From NCBI RefSeq assembly GCF_949987515.2, contig NW_027192651.1, forward strand, positions 310,001 through 374,000: DNA of 64,000 nucleotides. Reading direction: 5' to 3'. Positions 23,964 through 36,596 of this stretch are shown one piece after another. A model generated the notes under the pieces. That model ran no database searches. It worked only from the letters and a program-made list of their open reading frames with translations, and had not been told where the DNA came from. Position 1 is the first letter of the stretch. Each line of letters opens with the position of its first letter. The DNA comes from Delphinus delphis (Eukaryota > Chordata > Mammalia > Artiodactyla > Delphinidae). The position numbers and the translations under genes were made by a program.

Positions 23964-25543
23964 TTGGCCAAAAAGGGCGTATGCGTTTTTTCCTGAATAT
24001 ATTCAGGAAAAAACGCATACGCCCCTTTTGGCCAACCAAGCAAGCTTGCAAAGGAAATCTGCACTACAATGAAGTCTCACTTCCCCCCGGTCAAAAGGGC
24101 CATCTGAAAAAAGTGTAAAATCCAGAAAGGCAGGACAGGCCATGGAGAACTGGGAGCCTTGTTATGCTGATGGGCGGGATGTAAATTGCCAACAACCACT
24201 CGGGAGAAGTGTATGGTGTTTCCTGAAACATCTAAAAAACAAAGCAACAGAACCTAGGGCACTTCCACTTATGGTCCTATAGCTTAGGGAAATTAAAATC
24301 AAAAAGACACAGCCACCCCAAAGTTTGGAACGGCTCTGTTTACAAGAACCTCGTTTACAGTACAAGTTCAACATCGCAGAAAGTGAAAAATGGATAAAGA
24401 AGTTGTGGTATTTACTTACAAAGCAATATCACTCAGCAATGAAATCTGTGTCATCAGGCCCTTAGCAGCACAATGAGTGGATTCAGGTATGATGATTCTA
24501 ACTGAAATAAGTCACACAGAAAAAGAAACATCATAAGATATCAGTAATACACGGAATGTAAACTTGGCTACACAGGAACTGAATTACAGAACAGAACAGG
24601 GTCTCAAATTTAGAAAACCAACTTATGCTTGCTTAAGGGGAAAGGTGAGTTGGGGTGCTGCATAAAACCAGAGATTGAAATGAGCACAGATAAAGTTCCT
24701 TAAGCCAAATATGGAATAGACAAGAGCTACTCCTTGCTCAACGAAATGGACTCAACACCGCATATTAAACGCCTAAGAATGTACCTGACTAGTAAGTATC
24801 TTAAAACCTATGGATTGCTATGTCTCCGAAAGAGAATCAAGCATGTGTACAGGGGCATAAACGCAGCAGTGATAGGACTGGAGAGGTTCGGTGAGCAAAT
24901 GAAGACCCTTTGAAGTCATATTGCATGGTACCCATTCCACGGGTTTCAACTACCCAGGTTTAAGGTATTCTTCCTTCAGCTAAAACATGCATGTGGAACC
25001 TAGAGTATGATCAACCATGTGATCAGGAGACGTGTTCAAATATGTCTCAGTTTTCCTCCCCTGGTACTCGGGTGCAACATTTCAGACGCTTTACTAACAC
25101 TCTCCCCACTTGGAGAGTCAGCGCCTTTAACCTCCTGTTTGGCCCAGTTTGCAATTTCTGCGGAAGATGAACAGGAATAGCGAGAACCAATGAGAGGCTA
25201 GCTGGAGGTGTCTGGACGGGCAAATTTAACTCTCATTTCCCACCAGAAAGAGGAAATAACCAAAGGCTCAGCGTGCCATACCGGAACCAGATTGGGGCCT
25301 GAAGCCATCCTGCGGTGTTGCGGCCAGCTCACAAGAAAGCGAGTTGAAGAAAGGAGCTAAGGGGCACTGTAATTCACAAACCTGCAGAGTTATAAATGAC
25401 AGCTATCGTCCAAAAATAGACTGAAATAAGGCTGCCAAGAGGACTTGAAAGTGGGGCAGAATTGCAGGAAACCGATTTCAGGAGGTAGACTGGAATTGCA
25501 TTGAAAGCATAGGAAAAGAGGCAGAACGTCCACAATGATGCAC
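23964..25543 (+). repeat. Satellite monomer 16 (1,580 bp, lineage a)
   Basis: The inverted repeat at 23964-24035 has the monomer 9 right-arm mismatch. It carries gataggactgg at 24878 like monomer 14. Monomer 18 has the usual gataggattgg at the matching place. Confidence 0.93.
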
Positions 25544-27121
25544 TTGGCCAAAAAGGGCGTCTGCGTTTTTTCCTGAATATATACAGGAAAAAACGCATAC
25601 GCCCTTTTTGGCCAACCAAGCAAGCTTGCAAAGGAAATCTGCACTACAATGAAGTCTCACTTCCCCCCGGTCAAAAGGGCCATCTGAAAAAAGTGTAAAA
25701 TCCAGAAAGGCAGGACAGGCCATGGAGAACTGGGAGCCTTGTTATGCTGATGGGCGGGATGTAAATTGCCAACAACCACTTGGGAGAAGTGTATGGTGTT
25801 TCCTGAAACATCTAAAAACAAAGCAACAGAGCCTAGGGCACTTCCGCTTATGGTCCTATAGCTTAGGGAAATTAAAATCAAAAAGACACAGCCACCCCAA
25901 AGTTTGGGACGCCTCCGTTTACAAGAACCTCGTTTACCGTACAAGTTCAATATCACAGAAAGTGAAAAATGGATAAAGAACTTGTGGTACTTACGTACAA
26001 TGCAGTATCACTCAGCAATGAAATCTATGTCATCAGGCCCGTAGCAGCATAATGAGTGGATTCAGGTACGATGATTCTAACTGAAATAAGTCACACAGAA
26101 AAAGAAACATCATAAGATATCACTAATACACGGAATGTAAACTTGGCTACACAGGAACTGCATTCCAAAACAGAACAGGGTCTCAAATTTAGAAAACCAA
26201 CTTATGCTTGCTTAAGGGGAAAGGTGAGTTGGGGTGCTGCATAAAACCAGAGATTGAAATGAGCACAGATAAAGTTCCTTAAGCCAAATATGGAATAGAC
26301 AAGAGCTACTCCTTGGTCAACGAAATGGACACAAAACCCCATATTAAACGCCTAAGAATGCACCTGACTAGTAAGTATCTTAAAACCTATGGATTGCTAT
26401 GTCTCCGAAAGAGAATCAAGCATGTGTACAGGGGCATAAACGCAGCAGTGATAGGATTGGAGAGGTTCGTGAGCAAATGAAGACCCTTTGAAGTCATATT
26501 GCATGGTACCCATTCCACGGGTTTCAACTCTCCAGTTTTAAGGTATTCTTCCTTCAGCTAAAACATGCATGTGGAACCCAGAGTATGATCAACCATGTGA
26601 ACGGGAGACGTGTTCAAATATGTCTCAGTTTTCCTCCCCTGGTACTCGGGTGCAACATTCCAGACGCTTTACTAACACTCTCCCGACTTGGAGAGTCAGT
26701 CCCTTTAACCTCCTGTTTGGCCCAGTTTGCAATTTCTGCGGAAGATGAACAGGAATAGCGAGAACCAATGAGAGGCTAGCTGGAGGTGTCTGGACGGGCA
26801 AATTTAACTCTCATTTCCCACCAGGAAGAGGAATTAACCAAAGGCTCATCATGCCGTGCCAGAACCAGATTAGGGCCTGAAGGCATCCTGCGGTGTTGCG
26901 GCCAGCTCACAAGAAAGCGAGTTGAAGAAAGGAGCTCAGGGGCACTGTAATTCACAAACCTGCAGAGTTATAAATGACAGGTATCGTCCAAAAATAGACT
27001 GAAGTAAGGCTGCCAAGAGGACTTGAAAGCGGGGCAGAATTGCAGGAAACCGATGTCAGGAGGTAGACTGGAATTGCATTGAAAGCATAGGAAAAGAGGC
27101 AGAACGTCCACAATGATGCAC
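25544..27121 (+). repeat. Satellite monomer 17 (1,578 bp, lineage b)
   Basis: The inverted repeat at 25544-25615 has the same two mismatches as monomer 15. I saw no difference from monomer 15 at the sites compared, so it is a recent copy of it. Confidence 0.93.
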
Positions 27122-28701
27122 TTGGCCAAAAAGGGCGTATGCGTTTTTTCCTGAATATATTCAGGAAAAAACGCATACGCCCCTTTTGGCCAACCAAGCA
27201 AGCTTGCAAAGGAAATCTGCACTACAATGAAGTCTCACTTCCCCCCGGTCAAAAGGGCCATCTGAAAAAAGTGTAAAATCCAGAAAGGCAGGACAGGCCA
27301 TGGAGAACTGGGAGCCTTGTTATGCTGATGGGCGGGATGTAAATTGCCAACAACCACTCGGGAGAAGTGTATGGTGTTTCCTGAAACATCTAAAAAACAA
27401 AGCAACAGAACCTAGGGCACTTCCACTTATGGTCCTATAGCTTAGGGAAATTAAAATCAAAAAGACACAGCCACCCCAAAGTTTGGAACGGCTCTGTTTA
27501 CAAGAACCTCGTTTACAGTACAAGTTCAACATCGCAGAAAGTGAAAAATGGATAAAGAAGTTGTGGTATTTACTTACAAAGCAATATCACTCAGCAATGA
27601 AATCTGTGTCATCAGGCCCTTAGCAGCACAATGAGTGGATTCAGGTATGATGATTCTAACTGAAATAAGTCACACAGAAAAAGAAACATCATAAGATATC
27701 AGTAATACACGGAATGTAAACTTGGCTACACAGGAACTGAATTACAGAACAGAACAGGGTCTCAAATTTAGAAAACCAACTTATGCTTGCTTAAGGGGAA
27801 AGGTGAGTTGGGGTGCTGCATAAAACCAGAGATTGAAATGAGCACAGATAAAGTTCCTTAAGCCAAATATGGAATAGACAAGAGCTACTCCTTGCTCAAC
27901 GAAATGGACTCAACACCGCATATTAAACGCCTAAGAATGTACCTGACTAGTAAGTATCTTAAAACCTATGGATTGCTATGTCTCCGAAAGAGAATCAAGC
28001 ATGTGTACAGGGGCATAAACGCAGCAGTGATAGGATTGGAGAGGTTCGGTGAGCAAATGAAGACCCTTTGAAGTCATATTGCATGGTACCCATTCCACGG
28101 GTTTCAACTACCCAGGTTTAAGGTATTCTTCCTTCAGCTAAAACATGCATGTGGAACCTAGAGTATGATCAACCATGTGATCAGGAGACGTGTTCAAATA
28201 TGTCTCAGTTTTCCTCCCCTGGTACTCGGGTGCAACATTTCAGACGCTTTACTAACACTCTCCCCACTTGGAGAGTCAGCGCCTTTAACCTCCTGTTTGG
28301 CCCAGTTTGCAATTTCTGCGGAAGATGAACAGGAATAGCGAGAACCAATGAGAGGCTAGCTGGAGGTGTCTGGACGGGCAAATTTAACTCTCATTTCCCA
28401 CCAGAAAGAGGAAATAACCAAAGGCTCAGCGTGCCATACCGGAACCAGATTGGGGCCTGAAGCCATCCTGCGGTGTTGCGGCCAGCTCACAAGAAAGCGA
28501 GTTGAAGAAAGGAGCTAAGGGGCACTGTAATTCACAAACCTGCAGAGTTATAAATGACAGCTATCGTCCAAAAATAGACTGAAATAAGGCTGCCAAGAGG
28601 ACTTGAAAGTGGGGCAGAATTGCAGGAAACCGATTTCAGGAGGTAGACTGGAATTGCATTGAAAGCATAGGAAAAGAGGCAGAACGTCCACAATGATGCA
28701 C
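27122..28701 (+). repeat. Satellite monomer 18 (1,580 bp, lineage a)
   Basis: The inverted repeat at 27122-27193 has the monomer 9 right-arm mismatch. It is the second copy of monomer 16, matching it up to about 28035. Confidence 0.93.
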
Positions 28702-28773
28702 TTGGCCAAAAAGGGCGTCTGCGTTTTTTCCTGAATATATTCAGGAAAAAACGCAGACGCCCTTTTTGGCCAA
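28702..28773. repeat. Variant palindrome with matching changes in both arms (monomer 19)
   Basis: The left arm has gcgtctgcg in place of gcgtatgcg, and the right arm has cgcagacgc in place of cgcatacgc. The two changes pair, so the 72 bp remain perfectly symmetrical. Monomers 12, 15 and 17 carry only the left-arm change. Confidence 0.95.
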
Positions 28774-30279
28774 CCAAGCAAGCTTGCAAAGGAAATCTGC
28801 ACTACAATGAAGTCTCACTTCCCCCCGGTCAAAAGGGCCATCTGAAAAAAGTGTAAAATCCAGAAAGGCAGGACAGGCCATGGAGAACTGGGAGCCTTGT
28901 TATGCTGATGGGCGGGATGTAAATTGCCAACAACCACTCGGCAGAAGTGTATGGTGTTTCCTGAAACATCTAATAAACAAAGCAACAGAACCTAGGGCAC
29001 TTCCACTTATGGTCCTATAGCTTAGGGAAATTAAAATCAAAAAGACACAGCCACCCCAAAGTTTGGAGCGGCTCTGTTTACAAGAACCTCGTTTACAGTA
29101 CAAGTTCAACATCGCAGAAAGTGAAAAATGGATAAAGAAGTTGTGGTATTTACTTACAAAGCAATATCACTCAGCAATGAAATCTGTGTCATCAGGCCCT
29201 TAGCAGCACAATGAGTGGATTCAGGTATGATGATTCTAACTGAAGTAAGTCACACAGAAAAAGAAACATCATAAGATATCAGTAATACACGGAATGTAAA
29301 CTTGGCTACACAGGAACTGAATTACAGAACAGAACAGGGTCTCAAATTTAGAAAACCAACTTATGCTTGCCTAAGGGGAAAGGTGAGTTGGGTTGCTGCA
29401 TAAAACCAGAGATTGAAATGAGCACAGATAAAGTTCCTTAAGCCAAATATGGAATAGACAAGAGCTACTCCTTGCTCAACGAAATGGACCCAACACCGCA
29501 TATTAAATGCCTAAGAATGTACCTGACTAGTAAGTATCTTAAAACCTATGGATTGCTATGTCTCCGAAAGAGAATCAAGCATGTGTACAGGGGCATAAAC
29601 GCAGCAGTGATAGGATTGGAGAGGTTCGGTGAGCAAATGAAGACCCTTTGAAGTCATATTGCATGGTACCCATTACACGGGTCTTAACTCTCCAGGTTTA
29701 AGGTATTCTTCCTTCAGCTAAAACATGCATGTGGAACCCAAGTATGATCAACCATGTAAACGGGAGACGTGTTCAAATATGTCTCAGTTTTCCTCCCCTG
29801 GTACTCGGGTGCAACATTCCAGACGCTTTACTAACACTCTCCCCACTTGGAGAGTCAGCGCCTTTAACCTCCTGTTTGGCCCAGTTTGCAATTTCTGCGG
29901 AAGATGAACAGGAATAGCGAGAACCAATGAGAGGCTAGCTGGAGGTGTCTGGACGGGCAAATTTAACTCTCATTTCCCACCAGGAAGAGGAAATAACCAA
30001 AGGCTCATCATGCCGTGCCAGAACCAGATTAGGGCCTGAAGGCATCCTGCGGTGTTGCGGCCAGGTCACAAGAAAGCGAGTTGAAGAAAGGAGCTCAGGG
30101 GCACTGTAATTCCAAACCTGCAGAGTTATAAATGACAGCTATCGTCCAAAAATAGACTGAAGTAAGGCTGCCAAGAGGACTTGAAAGCGGGGCAGAATTG
30201 CAGGAAACCGATTTCCGGAGGTAGACTGGAATTGCATTGAAAGCATAGGAAAAGAGGCAGAACGTCCACAATGATGCAC
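28702..30279 (+). repeat. Satellite monomer 19 (1,578 bp, lineage a, compensated palindrome)
   Basis: The inverted repeat at 28702-28773 differs from the canonical form at two places that pair with each other: left arm gcgtctgcg, right arm cgcagacgc. It is again a perfect palindrome. The front matches monomer 12. One base is lost at cccaagtatg (near 29739) and one at aattccaaacc (near 30110). Confidence 0.93.
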
Positions 30280-31857
30280 TTGGCCAAAAAGGGCGTATGC
30301 GTTTTTTCCTGAATATATTCAGGAAAAAACGCATACGCCCTTTTTGGCCAACCAAGCAAGCTTGCAAAGGAAATCTGCACTACAATGAAGTCTCACTTCC
30401 CCCCGGTCAAAAGGGCCATCTGAAAAAAGTGTAAAATCCAGAAAAGCAGGACAGGCCATGGAGAACTGGGAGCCTTGTTATGCTGATGGGCGGGATGTAA
30501 ATTGCCAACAACCACTTGGGAGAAGTGTATGGTGTTTCCTGAAACATCTAAAAACAAAGCAACAGAGCCTAGGGCACTTCCGCTTATGGTCCTATAGCTT
30601 AGGGAAATTAAAATCAAAAAGACACAGCCACCCCAAAGTTTGGGACGCCTCCATTTACAAGAACCTCGTTTACCGTACAAGTTCAATATCACAGAAAGTG
30701 AAAAATGGATAAAGAACTTGTGGTACTTACGTACAATGCAGTATCACTCAGCAATGAAATCTATGTCATCAGGCCCGTAGCAGCATAATGAGTGGATTCA
30801 GGTACGATGATTCTAACTGAAATAAGTCACACAGAAAAAGAAACATCATAAGATATCACTAATACACGGAATGTAAACTTGGCTACACAGGAACTGCATT
30901 CCAAAACAGAACAGGGTCTCAAATTTAGAAAACCAACTTATGCTTGCTTAAGGGGAAAGGTGAGTTGGGGTGCTGCATAAAACCAGAGATTGAAATGAGC
31001 ACAGATAAAGTTCCTTAAGCCAAATATGGAATAGACAAGAGCTAGTCCTTGGTCAACGAAATGGACACAAAACCCCATATTAAACGCCTAAGAATGCACC
31101 TGACTAGTAAGTATCTTAAAACCTATGGATTGCTATGTCTCCGAAAGAGAATCAAGCATGTGTACAGGGGCATAAACGCAGCAGTGATAGGATTGGAGAG
31201 GTTCGTGAGCAAATGAAGACCCTTTGAAGTCATATTGCATGGTACCCATTCCACGGGTTTCAACTCTCCAGTTTTAAGGTATTCTTCCTTCAGCTAAAAC
31301 ATGCATGTGGAACCCAGAGTATGATCAACCATGTGAACGGGAGACGTGTTCAAATATGTCTCAGTTTTCCTCCCCTGGTACTCGGGTGCAACATTCCAGA
31401 CGCTTTACTAACACTCTCCCGACTTGGAGAGTCAGTCCCTTTAACCTCCTGTTTGGCCCAGTTTGCAATTTCTGCGGAAGATGAACAGGAATAGCGAGAA
31501 CCAATGAGAGGCTAGCTGGAGGTGTCTGGACGGGCAAATTTAACTCTCATTTCCCACCAGGAAGAGGAATTAACCAAAGGCTCATCATGCCGGGCCGGAA
31601 CCTGATTAGGGCCTGAAGCCATCCTGCGGTGTTCCGGCCAGGTCAAAAGAAAGCGAGTTGAAGAAAGGAGCTCAGGGGCACTGTAATTCACAAACCTGCA
31701 GAGTTATAAATGACAGCTATCGTCCAAAAATAGACTGAAGTAAGGCTGCCAAGAGGACTTGAAAGCGGGGCAGAATTGCAGGAAACCGATTTCAGGAGGT
31801 AGACTGGAATTGCATTGAAAGCATAGGAAAAGAGGCAGAACGTCCACAATGATGCAC
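30280..31857 (+). repeat. Satellite monomer 20 (1,578 bp, lineage b)
   Basis: The inverted repeat at 30280-30351 is perfect. It sits in the same place relative to its neighbours as monomers 8 and 13. Private variants include gctagtcctt near 31041. Confidence 0.92.
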
Positions 31858-33437
31858 TTGGCCAAAAAGGGCGTATGCGTTTTTTCCTGAATATATTCAG
31901 GAAAAAACGCATACGCCCCTTTTGGCCAACCAAGCAAGCTTGCAAAGGAAATCTGCACTACAATGAAGTCTCACTTCCCCCCGGTCAAAAGGGCCATCTG
32001 AAAAAAGTGTAAAATCCAGAAAGGCAGGTCAGGCCATGGAGAACTGGGAGCCTTGTTATGCTGATGGGCGGGATGTAAATTGCCAACAATGACTCGGGAG
32101 AAGTGTATGGTGTTTCCTGAAACATCTAAAAAACAAAGCAACAGAACCTAGGGCACTTCCACTTATGGTCCTATAGCTTAGGGAAATTAAAATCAAAAAG
32201 ACACAGCCACCCCAAAGTTTGGAACGGCTCTGTTTACAAGAACCTCGTTTACAGTACAAGTTCAACATCGCAGAAAGTGAAAAATGGATAAAGAAGTTGT
32301 GGTATTTACTTACAAAGCAATATCACTCAGCAATGAAATCTGTGTCATCAGGCCCTTAGCAGCACAATGAGTGGATTCAGGTATGATGATTCTAACTGAA
32401 ATAAGTCACACAGAAAAAGAAACATCATAAGATATCAGTAATACACGGAATGTAAACTTGGCTACACAGGAACTGAATTACAGAACAGAACAGGGTCTCA
32501 AATTTAGAAAACCAACTTATGCTTGCTTAAGGGTAAAGGTGAGTTGGGGTGCTGCATAAAACCAGAGATTGAAATGAGCACAGATAAAGTTCCTTAAGCC
32601 AAATATGGAATAGACAAGAGCTACTCCTTGCTCAACGAAATGGACTCAACACCGCATATTAAACGCCTAAGAATGTACCTGACTAGTAAGTATCTTAAAA
32701 CCTATGGATTGCTATGTCTCTGAAAGAGAATCAAGCATGTGTACAGGGGCATAAACGCAGCAGTGATAGGATTGGAGAGGTTCGGTGAGCAAATGAAGAC
32801 CCTTTGAAGTCATATTGCATGGTACCCATTCCACGGGTTTCAACTACCCAGGTTTAAGGTATTCTTCCTTCAGCTAAAACATGCATGTGGAACCTAGAGT
32901 ATGATCAACCATGTGATCAGGAGACGTGTTCAAATATGTCTCAGTTTTCCTCCCCTGGTACTCGGGTGCAACATTTCAGACGCTTTACTAACACTCTCCC
33001 CACTTGGAGAGTCAGCGCCTTTAACCTCCTGTTTGGCCCAGTTTGCAATTTCTGCGGAAGATGAACAGGAATAGCGAGAACCAATGAGAGGCTAGCTGGA
33101 GGTGTCTGGACGGGCAAATTTAACTCTCATTTCCCACCAGGAAGAGGAAATAACCAAAGGCTCAGCGTGCCATACCGGAACCAGATTGGGGCCTGAAGCC
33201 ATCCTGCGGTGTTGCGGCCAGCTCACAAGAAAGCGAGTTGAAGAAAGGAGCTAAGGGGCACTGTAATTCACAAACCTGCAGAGTTATAAATGACAGCTAT
33301 CGTCCAAAAATAGACTGAAATAAGGCTGCCAAGAGGACTTGAAAGTGGGGCAGAATTGCAGGAAACCGATTTCAGGAGGTAGACTGGAATTGCATTGAAA
33401 GCATAGGAAAAGAGGCAGAACGTCCACAATGATGCAC
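31858..33437 (+). repeat. Satellite monomer 21 (1,580 bp, lineage a)
   Basis: The inverted repeat at 31858-31929 has the monomer 9 right-arm mismatch, but the sequence upstream lacks the gatgtcagg variant. A tgtctctgaaag variant near 32716 recurs in monomer 23. Confidence 0.92.
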
Positions 33438-35016
33438 TTGGCCAAAAAGGGCGTATGCGTTTTTTCCTGAATATATTCAGGAAAAAACGCATACGCCCTT
33501 TTTGGCCAACCAAGCAAGCTTGCAAAGGAAATCTGCACTACAATGAAGTCTCACTTCCCCCCGGTCAAAAGGGCCATCTGAAAAAAGTGTAAAATCCAGA
33601 AAGGCAGGACAGGCCATGGAGAACTGGGAGCCTTCTTATGCTGATGGGCGGGATGTAAATTGCCAACAACCACTCGGGAGAAGTGTATGGTGTTTCCTGA
33701 AACATCTAATAAACAAAGCAACAGAACCTAGGGCACTTCCACTTATGGTCCTATAGCTTAGGGAAATTAAAATCAAAAAGACACAGCCACCCCAAAGTTT
33801 GGAACGGCTCTGTTTACAAGAACCTCGTTTACAGTACAAGTTCAACATCGCAGAAAGTGAAAAATGGATAAAGAAGTTGTGGTATTTACTTACAAAGCAA
33901 TATCACTCAGCAATGAAATCTGTGTCATCAGGCCCTTAGCAGCACAATGAGTGGATTCAGGTATGATGATTGTAACTGAAGTAAGTCACACAGAAAAAGA
34001 AACATCATAAGATATCAGTAATACACGGAATGTAAACTTGGCTACACAGGAACTGAATTACAGAACAGAACAGGGTCTCAAATTTAGAAAACCAACTTAT
34101 GCTTCCCTAAGGGGAAAGGTGAGTTGGGGTGCTGCATAAAACCAGAGATTGAAATGAGCACAGATAAAGTTCCTTAAGTCAAATATGGAATAGACAAGAG
34201 CTACTCCTTGCTCAACGAAATGGACCCAACACCGCATATTAAATGCCTAAGAATGTACCTGACTAGTAAGTATCTTAAAACCTATGGATTGCTATGTCTC
34301 CGAAAGAGAATCAAGCATGTGTACAGGGGCATAAACGCAGCAGTGATAGGATTGGAGAGGTTCGGTGAGCAAATGAAGACCCTTTGAAGTCATATTGCAT
34401 GGTACCCATTACACGGGTCTTAACTCTCCAGGTTTAAGGTATTCTTCCTTCAGCTAAAACATGCATGTGGAACCCAAGTATGATCAACCATGTAAACGGG
34501 AGACGTGTTCAAATATGTCTCAGTTTTCCTCCCCTGGTACTCGGGTGCAACATTCCAGACGCTTTACTAACACTCTCCCCACTTGGAGAGTCAGCGCCTT
34601 TAACCTCCTGTTTGGCCCAGTTTGCAATTTCTGCGGAAGATGAACAGGAATAGCGAGAACCAATGAGAGGCTAGCTGGAGGTGTCTGGACGGGCAAATTT
34701 AACTCTCATTTCCCACCAGGAAGAGGAAATAACCAAAGGCTCATCATGCCGTGCCAGAACCAGATTAGGGCCTGAAGGCATCCTGCGGTGTTGCGGCCAG
34801 GTCACAAGAAAGCGAGTTGAAGAAAGGAGCTCAGGGACACTGTAATTCACAAACCTGCAGAGTTATAAATGACAGCTATCGTCCAAAAATAGACTGAAGT
34901 AAGGCTGCCAAGAGGACTTGAAAGCGGGGCAGAATTGCAGGAAACCGATTTCAGGAGGTAGACTGGAATTGCATTGAAAGCATAGGAAAAGAGGCAGAAC
35001 GTCCACAATGATGCAC
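33438..35016 (+). repeat. Satellite monomer 22 (1,579 bp, lineage a)
   Basis: The inverted repeat at 33438-33509 is perfect. The linked variants gccttcttatg, gattgtaactgaag, gcttccctaagg and taaatgcctaag recur in monomer 24. All but the first recur in monomer 26. Confidence 0.92.
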
Positions 35017-36596
35017 TTGGCCAAAAAGGGCGTATGCATTTTTTCCTGAATATATTCAGGAAAAAACGCATACGCCCTTTTTGGCCAACCAAGCAAGCTT
35101 GCAAAGGAAATCTGCACTACAATGAAGTCTCACTTCCCCCCGGTCAAAAGGGCCATCTGAAAAAAGTGTAAAATCCAGAAAGGCAGGACAGGCCATGGAG
35201 AACTGGGAGCCTTGTTATGCTGATGGGCGGGATGTAAATTGCCAACAGACACTCGGGAGAAGTGTATGGTGTTTCCTGAAACATCTAAAAAACAAAGCAA
35301 CAGAACCTAGGGCACTTCCACTTATGGTCCTATAGCTTAGGGAAATTAAAATCAAAAAGACACAGCCACCCCAAAGTTTGGAATGTCTCTGTTTACAAGA
35401 ACCTCGTTTACAGTACAAGTTCAACATCGCAGAAAGTGAAAAATGGATAAAGAAGTTGTGGTATTTACTTACAAAGCAATATCACTCAGCAATGAAATCT
35501 GTGTCATCAGGCCCTTAGCAGCACAATGAGTGGATTCAGGTATGATGATTGTAACTGAAGTAAGTCACACAGAAAAAGAAACATCATAAGATATCAGTAA
35601 TACACGGAATGTAAACTTGGCTACACAGGAACTGAATTACAGAACAGAACAGGGTCTCAAATTTAGAAAACCAACTTATGCTTGCTTAAGGGTAAAGGTG
35701 AGTTGGGGTGCTGCATAAAACCAGAGATTGAAATGAGCACAGATAAAGTTCCTTAAGCCAAATATGGAATAGACAAGAGCTACTCCTTGCTCAACGAAAT
35801 GGACTCAACACCGCATATTAAACGCCTAAGAATGTACCTGACTAGTAAGTATCTTAAAACCTATGGATTGCTATGTCTCTGAAAGAGAATCAAGCATGTG
35901 TACAGGGGCATAAACGCAGCAGTGATAGGATTGGAGAGGTTCGGTGAGCAAATGAAGACCCTTTGAAGTCATATTGCATGGTACCCATTCCACGGGTTTC
36001 AACTACCCAGGTTTAAGGTATTCTTCCTTCAGCTAAAACATGCATGTGGAACCTAGAGTATGATCAACCATGTGATCAGGAGACGTGTTCAAATATGTCT
36101 CAGTTTTCCTCCCCTGGTACTCGGGTGCAACATTTCAGACGCTTTACTAACACTCTCCCCACTTGGAGAGTCAGCGCCTTTAACCTCCTGTTTGGCCCAG
36201 TTTGCAATTTCTGCGGAAGATGAACAGGAATAGCGAGAACCAATGAGAGGCTAGCTGGAGGTGTCTGGACGGGCAAATTTAACTCTCATTTCCCACCAGG
36301 AAGAGGAAATAACCAAAGGCTCAGCGTGCCATACCGGAACCAGATTGGGGCCTGAAGCCATCCTGCGGTGTTGCGGCCAGCTCACAAGAAAGCGAGTTGA
36401 AGAAAGGAGCTAAGGGGCACTGTAATTCACAAACCTGCAGAGTTATAAATGACAGCTATCGTCCAAAAATAGACTGAAATAAGGCTGCCAAGAGGACTTG
36501 AAAGTGGGGCAGAATTGCAGGAAACCGATTTCAGGAGGTAGACTGGAATTGCATTGAAAGCATAGGAAAAGAGGCAGAACGTCCACAATGATGCAC
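35017..36596 (+). repeat. Satellite monomer 23 (1,580 bp, lineage a)
   Basis: The inverted repeat at 35017-35088 has one mismatch, left arm gtatgcattttt, shared with monomer 25. A cagggacactg variant just upstream (near 34834) also recurs before monomer 25. Confidence 0.92.

Larger units (their letters stand above)
21482..28035 (+). repeat. Tandem duplication with 3,158-bp period
   Basis: Private variants of monomers 14-16 recur exactly 3,158 bp later: 21720 and 24878 (gataggactgg), the tatacagg centres of monomers 15 and 17, and the gacaggtatcg sites near 23820 and 26978. The match fails at 21481/24639 on the left and at 24878/28036 on the right, which brackets the duplicated stretch. Confidence 0.75.
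19228..30279 (+). repeat. Higher-order block of seven monomers (13-19), 11,052 bp
   Basis: Lineage order is b, a, b, a, b, a, a. It corresponds to monomers 8-12 with one extra dimer. The length difference from the five-monomer block is 3,157 bp, which is one dimer. Monomer 19 corresponds to the front of monomer 12. Confidence 0.75.
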
